A DNA stretch of 64,000 nucleotides from the NCBI RefSeq assembly GCF_963169125.1, contig NC_084796.1, positions 218,016,448 through 218,080,447 on the forward strand. Reading direction: 5' to 3'. Below, piece by piece: positions 21,741-33,440 of the stretch (positions within the stretch are counted from its first letter, which is position 1; each line of letters starts with the position of its first letter). Both the position numbers and the translations under genes were made by a program. Source of the stretch: Humulus lupulus (Eukaryota > Streptophyta > Magnoliopsida > Rosales > Cannabaceae). Under the pieces are notes generated by a model. It worked only from the letters and a program-made list of their open reading frames with translations, was not told the DNA's origin and searched no databases.

Positions 21741-23690
21741 TTTGAACTAATCCAAATACTCCTTCACCTTGGTGAGGTATTCAGCCATTTTTGGACCTCT
21801 AGCTTGGTATTCACCCTTCACTTGAAATACTACCAGCTGTGAGTCACTAAAGACATGCAAGTGGCATACCTTTAACTCCTTAGCTAGCCGCAAGCTAGCC
21901 AACAGCGCCTCATATTCTGCCTCATTATTGGAAGCCTGGAATCCAAATCTCAAGGCACAATACATCTTGTGCCCTTCAGGTCCCATCATCACTATGCCAG
22001 CGCCGACTCCCCATTCGTTAGATGCCCCATCTACATGGAAGCTCCATTCTTCAGGGTGCCTTTCCTCTTCATGAGCCGGTTCATTCTCCTCTATTTCCCC
22101 CTCCTCTTGGGGTAGGTATGTAAACTTGACAATAAAGTCTGCAAGTACCTGCCCGTTGATTGAGGTCCTTGGGGTGTAAGTGATGTCGAACTAAGTCAAT
22201 TCAATCGACCATGTTAACAATCTTCCTAAAGTTTCCAACTTATGCAAGACTTGACGCAGGGGGGTGTTGGTGAGCACCTCAATCGCATGAGCATGAAAAT
22301 AAGGCCTAAACTTTCGAGAAGCTACTATCAGGGCATATGCTAACTTCTCTATTTCCAGGTACCGGGTTTCTGCGTCTACCAACTGCTTACTCACATAGTA
22401 GACAGGTTGCTCATGCTTCTTTTCCCCCTTGACCAAGGCGGCGCTTATGGCATGCTCTGATACAGCTAGATACAAGTACAACTTCTCCCCTTTTTATGGC
22501 TTAGCCAAAAAAGGGTGGCTTTCCAAGGTGTTCCATTAGGTTGGTGAAGGCATCCTGACATTCATCATTCTAAGCGAACTTTTTGTTCCCTTTTAGGATG
22601 TTGAAGAAAGGGAGGCATTTGTCAGTAGACCTGGAGATGAACCTATTGAGGGCTGCCACTCTCCCTGTCAATCATTGCACCTCTTTTTTGCTTCGTGGTG
22701 GGCTCATTTCCAGCAAGGCCTTGATTTTTTCAGGATTAGCCTCGATACCTCGGGAATTCACCATGAAACCCTGGAATTTTCCTGACGAAACTCCGAAGGT
22801 GCATTTGAGTGGATTCAGCTTCATTCTATACCTTTGAAGGGTGTTGAACATTTCCATGAGGTTGCTGGTGAGCTCCTCCGCTTTCTTTGTCTTCACCAAC
22901 ATATCGTCCACGTACACTTCCATGTTCCTCCCTATTTTATTCGCGAACATTTTGTTCACCAACCTTTGATAAGTGGTACCTGCATTTTTTAAACCCAAGG
23001 GCATCACTTTATAGTAGTACAACACCTTGTTCGTTATGAACGAAGTGTGCTCCTCGTCAGCAGGGTTCGTGGGTATTTGGTTATACCTAGAATATGTGTC
23101 CATGAAGCTAAGTAACTCGTGTCCCGTTGTGGCGTCTACCAACTGGTCTATCCTAGGAAGCGAGAATCTGTCCTTAGGGTAGGCCTTGTTGAGGCTGGTA
23201 AAATCCACACAAGTCCTCCATTTTCCATTGGGCTTCGGGACTAGCACTGGGTTTGACACCCATAGTGGGTAAAATGCCTCTCAAATGAACCCGTTCACCT
23301 TCAGCTTGCCAACCTCCTCTTTTAGGGCCGTGTATCTCTTTGGGTCTAGTGCTCTCCTTTTCTGCCTCACCGACCTTGCTTTTGGGTCGATGTTCAGATG
23401 GTGGCACATGACCGCTGGGTCTATCCCTACCATATCCTCGTGAATTCAGGCGAATACGTCGAGGTTGGCTTTTAAGAACTCTACTAGCCTCTCCTTCATG
23501 TCACCAGCAAGGTTTTTTCCTACCTTCAACTTTCTCAACGGCTCATTCATGACCGTTACTTCCTCCAATTCCTCTACCGGTTCAGGTCTGGGCTCTTTTG
23601 TGACTCATGGGTCCAATTCACATAGGTTCGTGCCTTCATGCACAACCATCGCCATAGGTGCTGTCGGCTTTGTGGCTGTGCGGAGGGATA
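21741..23690 (-). pseudogene. A: reverse transcriptase, RNase H and archaeal-type RNase H
   Basis: Before RT is the Tat-typical linker with HHLNIDPKA. RT (23259-22672) shows LVPKPNGKWRTCVDFTSLNK, VMPLGLKNAGTTYQRLVNKM and VYVDDMLVK; the Y-V-D-D active site is intact. RNase H of the usual gypsy type follows in another frame (22481-22191: VYYVSKQLVDAETRY, LTNTPLRQVLHK). A second RNase H (21992-21747: ASNNEAEYEALLASLRLAKE, VFSDSQLVVFQVKGEYQARG) is the archaeal-type domain that marks the Tat lineage. Frameshifts near 22670-22480 and stops at 22191 and 21747 break the reading. Confidence 0.9.
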
Positions 23691-23692
23691 TG

Positions 23693-24786
23693 TTATAGTA
23701 TTCTCTCGCTTCCTTCTGCTATCCTTTCATGCATGCTATTCCCCCGAGAGTTGGGAATTTCATAGCTAAGTGGTATACAAAAGTTATCACCTTCAATTCT
23801 CTTAGGGAAGGTCTCCCTAATACTGCGTCGAAGGCTGAGGCGCAATCTACCACAACGAAGTTTGCCATTATGGTGGTTTGTCTGGGCTGTTCTCCCATAG
23901 TGAGGGCTAACTCGATTGCCCCCAGGGGCTGTATCGAATCTCCCATAAATCCATACAAAGTAGGAACTGCAAGGCTTTAGGTGTCGAAGGTTTAGTCCCA
24001 TCTTCTCTAGCGCTGGGCGATATAAGATGTCCATAGAGCTTACATTATCCACTAAGACCTGATGCACCCTCATGTTAGCAAGCTGAACAGTCAACACTAG
24101 GGGGTCATTGTGGGGGAAGTGTACACCTCGAGCGTTTTCTTCGGTGAAGGTTATTGAGTCATTTTCACCCTTAAAACTCTTCGGGGGGCGTTGCTCCAGA
24201 CTTAGGACGCACAGTGGTGGACTTCGTCTGGCCTCCCTGGCATATTTGTCTCTTCTCTTCCTTGATTCACCCCTGAATCCTAGTCCTCCAAAGATGGTCC
24301 TGACGTCTCCCTGTACTTCTGGGGCCACCTCTCGCGCCCGTGGTGAGGATGCTCCTTCTTCTGGCCTATGGTTCTCCTTGCGCACATATCTACCCAAATG
24401 TCCCCTGCGGATGAGCTCCTCAATTTCCACCTTCAAATGGTTGCATTCCTCATTGGTGTGGCCTATATCTATGTGATACTGGCAATACTTGCGGGGGTCT
24501 CTTTTAGACCGGTCTTTTTTCATTGGTGGGGGCCTTATGAAAGGGACCTGGTTTTTGTTTGTAACGAAAATATGCTCTCTCGTATGGGTGAGATCAGTAT
24601 AAAAGGTGTAGGGGCCCTGTCTGCGCTCATTAGAGCATTGATTCTTCCAGGGTCGATCATCTCTTGTTCCCTCATAGACCCTCTTTTTCTTTGCATTGCT
24701 TTGGCTCTCCCAGATTGAGGGCTTCGGTGGAGTCTGGTCTTTTCCAGCCTTGAGGCTTTCGTGACCATCTTCCATGCGAATATACT
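23693..24786 (-). pseudogene. A: Gag C-terminal zinc knuckle and protease
   Basis: The frame 24775-23693 holds a variant zinc knuckle, KYCQYHIDIGHTNEECNHLK (C-x3-H-x4-H-x4-C, usual in Tat elements). The protease follows: VHQVLVDNVSSMDILYRPAL. The catalytic D-N-G-S is D-N-V-S, a change expected to destroy the active site. Just after it the frame shifts, and the rest of the protease (MGDSIQPLGAIELALTMGEQ, ASAFDAVLGRPSL) is in the frame 23958-23719. Confidence 0.88.
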
Positions 24787-24787
24787 T

Positions 24788-26174
24788 TTACGCCCGCTCG
24801 TAGAAATCATCCAAGTCCGTGACCTCCCTCTTGAGCATGTTATCCCATAACTTGCTTCCTGGGCGCACTCCAGCTGTGATGGCCATTTTTAGCTCTCTGC
24901 GGGTCAAGCTCCCTACTTTAGCTGCCTCCATATTGAACCTGTGAATGTAGCCCTTCAGACTCTCATTTTCTCCTTGCTTCACATTGGCGAGGCTGGTGCT
25001 TGGCATCGTGTAGTCCCGCACGGAGTGGTGCTGCTGGAGGAATTCATCAGAAAACTGTTGCCAAGATCTGATGGACCTCGGTCTAAGTCTTTTGAACCAT
25101 TTGTACATAGGTCCTTTCAATGTGACAGCGAAGCAATGACATCTGGCCCTTCTAATAATTCCCCTCAGCTTCTTCAGGTCGTTAAATGCATCCAGATGGT
25201 ATTTTGGATCTGTGCTTCCTTCATAGGGGGTCATATGGGGCTCCTTGAAGTTGGCTGGGAGCCGGATAGCTTGGATCTCCTTGATGAAGGGCAACTCATG
25301 ATCGAACTCATCCTCAAAGGCTTGACCTCCAGAGGCGGTGATGATTTTGCTTCGTAGGTTCTGCATTTCTGTGTCCAGATCTTGCCTCCTCTTGCTTAGG
25401 GAGTCTCTCAGAGCGGATGGGTTAGGATCCCCTTTTCCTTTGCCTTCTCAGGGCGCCGTAGGGGGTGTGGTCCTTTTACCCGCCCTCTTTTTATTGAGTT
25501 CTTCTCGTAAATCTGAGGGTGTTCTCCTTGAGGTGACCTCGTCATCGTTACAAGGGGCAGCGTTGGTCTTCGGCTCTGGCTTCTTGGGCTGCTTCGGTGG
25601 TCCAAGACGTTCGTGCTGCTTCGTCCAGGGGGTGTTACTATTGGAGAGTCGGGTCCTTCCATCATCTACTGGGACGATGGTTTCTACCCGCCTAGTCTCT
25701 CTCTTTCTGCTTAGGTAGTGTCACGTTTGATCTCCTTTGCAACAGCCCATTTAGCACCTCTTGCATGTTTTCCAGGGTGGTTTCTAGCCTCTGATACTTG
25801 CGGTGAAGTTCTCGTATCTCATCTTCATAGAATTGAGACTTCAAACTCAAGCTGACGGAGTGGACCTGAGGGTACTTGTCAGCCCGGTGCTTCGACGGGC
25901 CTGGATCCTGCCGATCGGAGTTTGGCACCTACGGCGGCCTTGGAGGCAGGAACTCATCGGCACCCCTTCCTAGGGCAGCCGCCGACCTTGGGCGATCCTC
26001 CTCAGGTGGGACTGCCGGGGATGAGGCCTCCCTTTCATCTCTGGGAACCTCAGGCTCCCTGGGGGCCTCCATGTTTGCAGGTGGAGGAGGATCCCTCATG
26101 GAGGCTTTTAGCTGATCTTTGTCAAGATAGACTTCCACCTCTCGCGACTCTCACAACCGTTTCAAACGCGACAT
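24788..26174 (-). pseudogene. A: Gag N-terminal and central domains
   Basis: The start is taken as the ATG at 26174-26172, 58 bases after the primer binding site. The frame has a TGA at about 26151, then a Pro/Glu-rich region (26138-25929) and, after another stop, a coiled-coil piece (FYEDEIRELHRKYQRLETTL, 25928-25692). The Gag core is in a different frame (25366-24788): FKEPHMTPYEGSTDPKYHLD, MYKWFKRLRPRSIRSWQQFS, ENESLKGYIHRFNMEAAKV. At least one frameshift lies between 25690 and 25370. Confidence 0.85.
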
Positions 26175-26229
26175 TTTTTGTTATCGAAATCGATGGAAGA
26201 ACAGTGACTTGCAATCTATCCTTCCCACA

Positions 26230-26244
26230 TACGTTGCCAAACTA
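26230..26244 (-). promoter_or_regulatory. Probable primer binding site of A
   Basis: On the minus strand ATAGTTTGGCAACGTA directly follows the LTR end ...CTGTCA. Element D has ATAATTTGGTGCTTTC in the same place. I cannot assign the tRNA with certainty. Confidence 0.6.
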
Positions 26245-26437
26245 TTGACAGTGAGAACTTGTCAACCAAATTAACTTAGAAAAATTGAAATATAGAACTT
26301 CTCAATGAAAAACTTCAAATATCTAATCAGAAACTCAAAGAATAGTTGTAGAAAGAAAATGGTGAAATGAACTTGTATTTCTTATGGTGTAGTGCTACAG
26401 TATTTTTTCCAACCCCCCTCCATGTGGAAGTGGGGCT

Positions 26438-26446
26438 CCTTTTATA
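26438..26446 (-). promoter_or_regulatory. TATA box of LTR A
   Basis: TATAAAAGG on the minus strand, about 1.05 kb from the LTR start and 0.2 kb before its end, is the likely core promoter of gag-pol. Confidence 0.65.
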
Positions 26447-26944
26447 TTGGGCTCTACTGGCCCTTGATACATGGTGGTCTAGGGGACCAGGTAGTACACA
26501 AGTACATTTTCAAGAGAGTTGTCTCACGGGTAGTGGTGTTGGCTCCACTACATGGTCAGGGGTGTGGAAGTGGTGCCACCACTCTTCGTACTACCCCTTA
26601 TTGCGACTACTTTTCGGGTATAAGTGTCAGGTCTGTGCCTTCATATATGCAGACAGGTATGTACCCCTTTAAAGGTACCTTGTTCGTATTTCTTGTCTCT
26701 TGTGGGCCACCTTGAAAAACATCTCTGGTTGGCCTTCATGTAAGTGGTCCCAACTGGCTAACTGAAGAGGAGGTATCTCCTTGGTGGCCCCAACCCTAGC
26801 AAGTGACGTAGGGCCCTTTCAACGAGGTGGGCATTGCATGAAATAAGGCCGGTGAGGCAACACAAACGCGAGGCACTATGGGCGTGTGAGGCACAGAGGC
26901 CTCGCGAGGAGCCTAGGGTAGGCGAGGTGCTCATGTGTGTGCGC

Positions 26945-27215
26945 TCATGTGCGGCCTCGCGAGATGCCTAGATACGTGAGGCTTGTGCGTGCCAGCAGGG
27001 GCGTGCGAGGCGGAGAGGCCTCGCGAGACACCTGGGCACGTGAGGTGTGTACGTGCCAGTAGGGGCATGCGAGACGCCTGGGCATGTGAGGTGTGTGCGT
27101 GCCAGCAGGGGCGTGTGAGATGGAGAGGCCTCGTGAGATGCCTGGGCACACGAGGCGTGTGCATGCCAGCAGGGGCGTGTGAGACGGAGGGGCCTCGCGA
27201 GATGCCTGGGCATGC
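26945..27215. repeat. GC-rich minisatellite in the 5' LTR of A, about 5 copies
   Basis: The same ~64-base unit as at 15540-16010, with cctcg(c/t)gaga at 26956, 27019, 27129 and 27193 and one shortened unit near 27070. The copy number differs between the LTRs of one element. Confidence 0.88.
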
Positions 27216-27487
27216 GAGGCGTTCATGTGCGCGCGCAAGGCACCCGTGGGCCTCTGGGGTGGTGCAGCCTCGCAAGATTCCTGGGCGTGCGAGGTGTCCG
27301 ACGTACATGCCACCCTCATGAGGCGTGAGCCCATCTAGGCAGCCGCATGGGATGCTGGGCCATATGGGCAGACGCGCAAGGCGATGGTGACCTGAGGCCA
27401 TCGCATCTCAACCATATATTTAGACGTTCATGGGACCTGAGCATGTACTTTGGGTCTTTTACAAGCATGAAATTTTGAGCATCCACA

Positions 27488-29532
27488 GTCTTCATCGATG
27501 AAATTCTGGTTTATTCTCAGTTCGAGTCAGAGCATGAACAACATCTGTGGTTGGTTCTACAGAGACCGAGGGAACACAGATTGTTTGAAAAATTCAAGAA
27601 GTGTGAGTTCTGGTTATCTCAGGTAACTTTCCTTGGGCACATTGTCAGTAAGGAGGGGATTAAAGTGGACCCAGCTAAAATTGAGGTGGTTAGAGATTGG
27701 CCAAGTCCAAAGAACGCTTCAGAGCTTAGGAGTTTTATTGGGTTGGAAGGTTATTACAGACGTTTCATGGAAGGGTTCTCAAAGATTACCAGTTCATTGA
27801 CTGAGCTGACATTCAAGAATCAGAAGTTTGTGTGGTTAGACAAGTGTGAGAACAACTTCCAGGAACTGAAGCAGAGGTTGATTACAACTCATGTTTTGAG
27901 TCTTCCAACATATCAGGAGAAGTTTGTGATATACTGTGATGCCTCATATCAGGGTTTGGGTTGTGTTCTAATGTAGTCAGGGAAGGTGATTGCCTATGCC
28001 TCACGTTAGCTGAAGTAGTATGAATGGAGATACCCCACTCATGATTTTGAGTTGGCGACAGTGGTCTTTACATTAAAGGTATGGAGGCATTACCTTTATG
28101 GGGAGAAGTGTGAGATTTATACTGACCACAAGAGCCTGAAATACTTCTTCACACAGAGAGACCTGAACATGAGACAAATGCGTTGGCTGGAGTTAGTGAA
28201 AGATTATGATTGTGAAATTCTGTATCACCCAGGAAAAGCCAATGTGGTAGCAGATGCTTTAAGCCAAAAGGGTCCGGGATAGATTTTCAGTGCGAGGCTG
28301 ATATCAAGATAATTATCAGAGGATATGACCAGAGCTGGCATAGAGTTGCTCGTAGGCCAGTTGGCCAACATTACGCTATAGTCTACGCTGTTGGAGAGAA
28401 TCAAGGAAGGTCAGTTAGGTGATCCACAACTGATCAAGATCAGAGATGAAGTTTTGGCTAGAGTGTCCAGAGATTATTCAGTGTCAAACATGGGTTTGTT
28501 GAGATACAAAGGTTGGATATGTGTTCTATTAGGCACTGCTTTGAGGCGAGAGGGTTTGGATGAATCTCATACTACTCCTTACTATTTGAATCCAGGTACC
28601 ATGAAGATGTATCAGGATGTGAGATCGCTGTATTGGTGGACTGGGATGAAGAAGGATGTAGTAGAGTATGTGGCTAAGTGCTTGACATGTCAACAGGTCA
28701 AGGCTGAGCATCAGAGGCCAGCAGGGCTATTGCAGCCTCTAGACATTCTTGAGTGGAAATGGGAAGACATCACGATGGCTTTTATGGTAGGGTTACCTAG
28801 GACTGTAGGTCAACACGATTCAGTATGGGTTATTGTGGATTGATATACCAAGTCAGCTCACATTCTTCTAGTGAGAACTACTTATATAATTGACCAGTAT
28901 GCAGATCTCTATGTAAGAGAGATTGTGCGCCCCCATGGAGCGCCGAGGCCGATCGTGTCAGATCGGGACCCCACATTCACTTCCATGATCTAGGGAAGTT
29001 TACAGAAGGCCATGGGAACACAGTTGAAGTTCAGTACTGCTTTTCATCCTCAGACAGATGGACAATCTGAGAGGACAATTAAGACATTAGAAGACACGCT
29101 GTGAGCATGTGTGCTGGACTTTGGTGGGTCCTGGAGTAAGTATCTACCTTTGATATGGTTTTCCTACAACAACAGTTATCAGTCTACCATTGGGGTGGCA
29201 CCTTATGAGATACTATATGGTAGGAAATGCAGATCTCCCATCCATTGGGATGAGACAAGAGAAAGGAGATACTTGTGTCCTGAGGCAGTTCAGAGGACCA
29301 ATGAGGCCATTGAGAAGATTAGAACTCGGATGCTTGCTTCTCAAAGCAGAAAAAAAAAGTTATGTAGATTCCAAACACAGGAACGTGGAGTTCCAGGTAG
29401 GAGACTATATTTTTCTTAGAGTCTCGCCATGGTAAGGGGTGAGAAGATTTGGGAAGAAGGGCAAGCTGAGCCCTAGATTTGTAGGTCCATTTGAGATCCT
29501 GGAGAGGATTGGTCAGGTGGCCTATAGGTTGA
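27488..29532 (+). pseudogene. Chromovirus C pol fragment: RT, RNase H, integrase (plus strand)
   Basis: Starts inside RT at [10 protein letters not shown] (the F-I-D-D active site reads F-I-D-E) and continues [20 protein letters not shown], RNase H ([36 protein letters not shown]), integrase zinc region (VVEYVAKCLTCQQVKAEHQR) and core ([46 protein letters not shown]). At least nine in-frame stops occur, many of them TAG where the family has Gln and TGA where it has Arg. A frameshift lies near 29350. The fragment ends in [16 protein letters not shown], where LTR D begins. The left end abuts LTR A. It may be the distal part of element H. Confidence 0.9.
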
Positions 29533-30365
29533 TGTTTACGTCGATTTTCATCATCTTAAAGAAGGAGAGGAATTAAACAGAAATATACTAGAGGAAATAT
29601 TTAAAAGAAATATAGGCATGATCTTTTACGTGGTTCAGCAGTTAAAATCTGCCTAGTCCACAAGTTTGTATTATTAATTCTATGGAATTCTCTGATAGCT
29701 TTCTGGAAGCAATTGTACAGAGTTTTTCCCAATATCAATGTTCTCATCCCCCACAAATGAATTGCCCCAAACTATTTATAGAGTGGTTCATAGAATATCT
29801 TCTCTCATATTTCGGGAAGTTATTATACAAATCATTTAATTAAATGCAATCAAATGAATAAAGTTATCACGTACGCGGTAATATCCTTTGACATGTGGGA
29901 TTTAATAAAAAATTACATCAGATCCTTTAAACATAGGGAATTTATAACAATAAACACGTTCACACCACAAACGAGCTTGGACGTTAGGATCGTGAGACTT
30001 CGAGATCGTTTGTCTACTACGAGCTCGTTCTCTTGATTCGCCTAGGCTCCCAACAAGTTATTATCGACAAAACCATCTTCTTCGAGCATACACCTCTCGA
30101 GCTCAAACCATCTTGTCTAAGGGCATGAAATGAATCGAGAAGTTTATACAAGTGTTGAATGAGTGGCGAGCCTAACTTATAACTTCGGAGCACCTCCAAG
30201 ACTACGTAGTTTCCGAGCTCACCCATCCGAGGTTACCACTTGCTGCCTTAGTGAGACTGCCCCTGACTGGTGAGCCATACGACGACCATGCTAATCTTGA
30301 GCTTACGCCTTACGAGCCTAAGTTTCAAGATCACCAATTTCCATTCTCGAAATGTGGGTGTAACA
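29533..30365 (-). mobile_element. 3' LTR of Tat element D (~0.83 kb)
   Basis: On the minus strand it starts TGTTACACCCAC (30365) next to a polypurine tract and ends at about 29533, where it joins the C integrase. The left ~300 bases match 52543-52842, the start of the 5' LTR. The left boundary may be off by a few bases because the TG end is altered. TATA-like CTATAAATAGT at 29781-29771. Confidence 0.85.
29771..29781 (-). promoter_or_regulatory. TATA box of LTR D
   Basis: CTATAAATAGT on the minus strand; the same motif is present in the 5' LTR at 52788-52779. Confidence 0.6.
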
Positions 30366-30382
30366 TTTTTCCCCCTGAAAAG
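30366..30382 (-). promoter_or_regulatory. Polypurine tract of D
   Basis: CTTTTCAGGGGGAAAAA on the minus strand directly precedes the LTR start TGTTACACCC. Confidence 0.82.
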
Positions 30383-31408
30383 AATCAGTTTGAATCCTAT
30401 GAGAAGGAAACTTTTGAGCTGCCTCTATCGGAAACTGTGGCACTTAATATACTCGAGTGTGGACACGCATCAACCATGTGTTGCCCAATCAAAGTACTCA
30501 AGTACCTTTTCACCACACCCATGTTTATTTGTCTGCCTACTTTTGCCGCCACTGCCATCTTTGCACCTGACCGTCCGATCAGATAGTGGACCTAGCCAAT
30601 GGCCCAGATCAATTCGACCTTTGACATTCCTTGGGGCCTATAATATGCCCACATCGTCTTCTTATTTTCACTTTAGCGTTTCTGAATTTTTAGAGAAAAA
30701 GACAGAGAACATAACTCAAAAGTTTTGCTTCATCTTTGCATGTTTTCCAAACCAAAGAAGCAAACTATCCTTGGTATTTTCGATTATGTGAGAGATTCTC
30801 TGACACCGCTCCTTCGATCGTCGACCTTACTATACCCACCGGTTACTTCTCTGTGTAAGTTCCTATTTCTTGATTTCTCACCCTTTATTTTTTCATGCAT
30901 TTTTACATACTTCTTTTCCTCATGAACGTATTTGCTAGTTTGCAGCTTTAGTGATGTACTTTATATGATTCTACATAAACTTTGGATTCAAAAGTTTTTG
31001 GAATTACGGGTTTCAAACGAAGATTTATTACAGATGTAGGTTTTTTACCTTTTAGACTATGGGTCACGTATCGTGTAAACCAAGAAATCGGGTATTGAAT
31101 TAGGGTTCTAAATTGCACGAATCCCAAAATTATCACCTTTTTGAGTAACTGTCAACTTTTCCCTTTAAAATTCGGGATTCTTAAATGAACCCACACTTTC
31201 CCATTCTCGCATTAGATACACGCTCGAAGCCCATACTCTATAATTGTCCTGGGTTCTCTTTTAAACTTGTCCTGTCCTTTCGAGTCCTTGGTCTCGATCG
31301 AGCTTACTCCGTGATTTGGGGCTTTCGAGCTTGCTCCGTGATCCGAATCATAAAAAATCATCTCTGATTTCTTGTAGGCTTGGCCCTCACCCTTTTCTTT
31401 CTTTCTAG
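30383..31408. other. Region between polypurine tract and antisense ORF of D
   Basis: No clear coding region. On the plus strand this should be the promoter and leader of the antisense ORF. A pyrimidine-rich stretch ending tttcttgtagg (about 31368-31378) and another ending ttctttctag (31408) look like 3' splice sites. Confidence 0.5.
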
Positions 31409-32377
31409 ATGTTGCAGAATTCTGAGAATCAGTGGGGGTTAGTGCTCGCAATCCCTTATTCTCCAATAACTCCAAGTCCAGAATCTCCCTTCGTGAGCAC
31501 AAACTGAGGTGCGAACAAGAAGATATCCAAGCCCATTTTCGTCGTCATATTGACGAGCTCAAACAAAGAAGAATGAGAAAAATTTGGGTCATGATTTACC
31601 TAGATCTCGACCCCGAACTCAGACCGGTCCCTCTCGATCCCAAACTCAAGGTCACTGTTGCCTTCGAGCCTGGTGTAATTTCCTTTTCTCTGATGGAGGA
31701 CTCTTTAAATCACCCATCTACCTCGCATGCTACTATATCTACCTCGCAAGCTACCATTCCTACCTCCTAGGAGGAATTCATTGAACCCAAACATTATTGG
31801 AGCTTGGTGACTTCAACGGGACAAAAATCTGACATCCATGCTCGCCATGACTTGGGACTATATTGCTCACTGAGGTGTCGAGCTACTAATCCACACAAGC
31901 GGAGCTTCTACACGCCGGGTGATGGTCGACCCGACAATAAGATTAAGCTCGTGGTCCGGAGTTGCGAGCATATGAAGGCAGTGGCTCTACTGCCCCTGAA
32001 ATCCTTCTTTAATGATTCTTTGGATTTTGTTGGGCTCGCGCCCTTCCAACTCCAGACCAATTCATACATGGTCTTGTTTGCCTTGGGGTCACTATACGAA
32101 GAGCTAAATTGGGAAGGATCTTAACCAAGAGAGATCCTCTATCTCTTATGCTTGAAAAGCAATCCCTCTCGAGCTCGGGGTGGAGACAACTTTCACTATC
32201 TGTCGAACTACCCGAAGGAGAAGAAAATCTTCGCGGATATGTCGAACCATCCTCAAAACTTCAATCTGGCCTTCTTCTGGATGGATGGCCTTGTCCGTCC
32301 AAATTTTATTCGTTCCAACAAATTTTTAAGTGCCCATACTTATCTTTTTTTGCTCGATAAATGATTAGGCTCGAACT
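31409..32377 (+). pseudogene. Antisense ORF of D, part 1
   Basis: After ttctttctag an ATG opens at 31409; a shift leads to the frame starting 31432. A basic coil (LRCEQEDIQAHFRRHIDELK) corresponds to the HIRHLEHMAELRCKIW coil of A. A TAG at 31768-31770 and a TAA at 32122-32124 interrupt one frame. The core domain lies between: LLPLKSFFNDSLDFVGLAPF, QLQTNSYMVLFALGSLYEEL, then FNLAFFWMDGLVRPNF. The shared signature with A and F is a Phe/Tyr-x-x-L/V-A-P-x-Q-L/I block. The sequence is split at 32377 by element E and resumes at 41871. Function unknown. Confidence 0.78.
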
Positions 32378-32382
32378 AATGA
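32378..32382. repeat. Target site duplication of E, left copy
   Basis: aatga stands directly before tgtaacaccc; the same five bases follow the right LTR at 41866-41870. Confidence 0.92.
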
Positions 32383-32949
32383 TGTAACACCCTACTTCCT
32401 TAGAGCCATTACTAAGTGAGTTTAAAATGTGGAATTAACTTGCTAGTCGAGGTTTTAGGTTAAAAGTGTAGCTAAACTGCAATAAAATTCATATAATTTG
32501 AAAATGTAATCATTCATTGAAATTAAAAAGCGTTATACATTTGGGATCCCAAAATACTGTTCAGAAATATTTACAACTCAAAATATGATTAAAGTCGACT
32601 AAACGACAAAATTGGGTTTAATACATATCATCTCCCAAAAATACCCCTGGCTGTAGTAGCCAGGCAAGCCGAACATGTACACATCGCTTCACGCTCTCCA
32701 TACTCATGGTTGGCCGACCTTTCCTTTGCCCTTACCTGCACCACAAAGCACCCGCGAGCCGAAGCCCATCAAGAAAACTCAACACAAACAATCAACATAT
32801 GCATAACTATCTATTAGCATGTAGCAAAGCCTCCAACAGGCTAAACACATAACAACCATGCCGTCCCAGACCTTTACCAGACCGTGGGTTCGCGGTCTAC
32901 ACCGTGAGGATGTCTCAGGCATCCGAGGAGGGTCTCACCCTAGCAACTT

Positions 32950-33080
32950 GCACTCCGCATGCTTAACGCCGCTCCCAGCCCCTTGCCGTACTCGGCCTCG
33001 CACTCCACATGCTTGATGTCGTTCCTGGCACTTCGGCGTACCCGGCCTTGCCGTTCTCGGCCTTCATCATTCCCGGCCCT
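32950..33080. repeat. 50-base tandem repeat within LTR E
   Basis: Units start at 32950 and 33000, with a partial third near 33050; they share gcactcc-catgctt and a cggcgtac/ccgtactcggcc end. The same array is present in the other LTR at about 40187-40320. Confidence 0.8.
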
Positions 33081-33428
33081 TGCCATAAATTTTACAAAAA
33101 TGCAACACATAGCATAAACTTAACAAATACTTAAACAAATGCAAACATAAACAATATGGCTACGCCCTGCAACACAATCACATATTGCTGCGCCCTACAA
33201 TACAAACTATAGGGCCACGCCTTGCTCTATGGGTACAACAGTTTTCTTACTTATGTCCCAAGCCTTCCAAGCACTGATATCCTGAGCACAGTCCTCTAGT
33301 CCAAGACTTGATGAAAACCTAGTCACAATGCATTGAATTCTATTAATCCGTGTGATAAAATCCATCCTGAGCCTTAACAATTCGGTTTCCAAGCCAAAAA
33401 CCTACAAAACAGCCAATACATTGAATTA

Positions 33429-33440
33429 GGGCCGCGGCCC
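33429..33440. repeat. 12-base GC palindrome in LTR E
   Basis: GGGCCGCGGCCC. In the other LTR of E the same place (about 40733) reads gggccgtgaccc, decayed at the CpG positions. Confidence 0.85.

Larger units (their letters stand above)
15500..27487 (-). mobile_element. Tat-type Ty3/gypsy retrotransposon A with antisense ORF
   Basis: On the minus strand: 5' LTR (27487-26246), primer binding site, gag, protease, RT, RNase H, second (archaeal-type) RNase H, integrase, a spacer, an antisense ORF on the plus strand, polypurine tract, and a 3' LTR truncated at its 3' end. The second RNase H and the antisense ORF between integrase and the 3' LTR are marks of the Tat lineage. The left end is deleted, so no target duplication can be checked; the right flank is gtctt. 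Confidence 0.88.
26246..27487 (-). mobile_element. 5' LTR of A (~1.24 kb)
   Basis: On the minus strand it starts TGTGGATGCTC (27487) and ends ...CTCACTGTCA (26246). U3 holds the 64-base minisatellite; a TATA box lies at 26446-26438. The 3' LTR copy matches only the U3 part. Confidence 0.85.
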
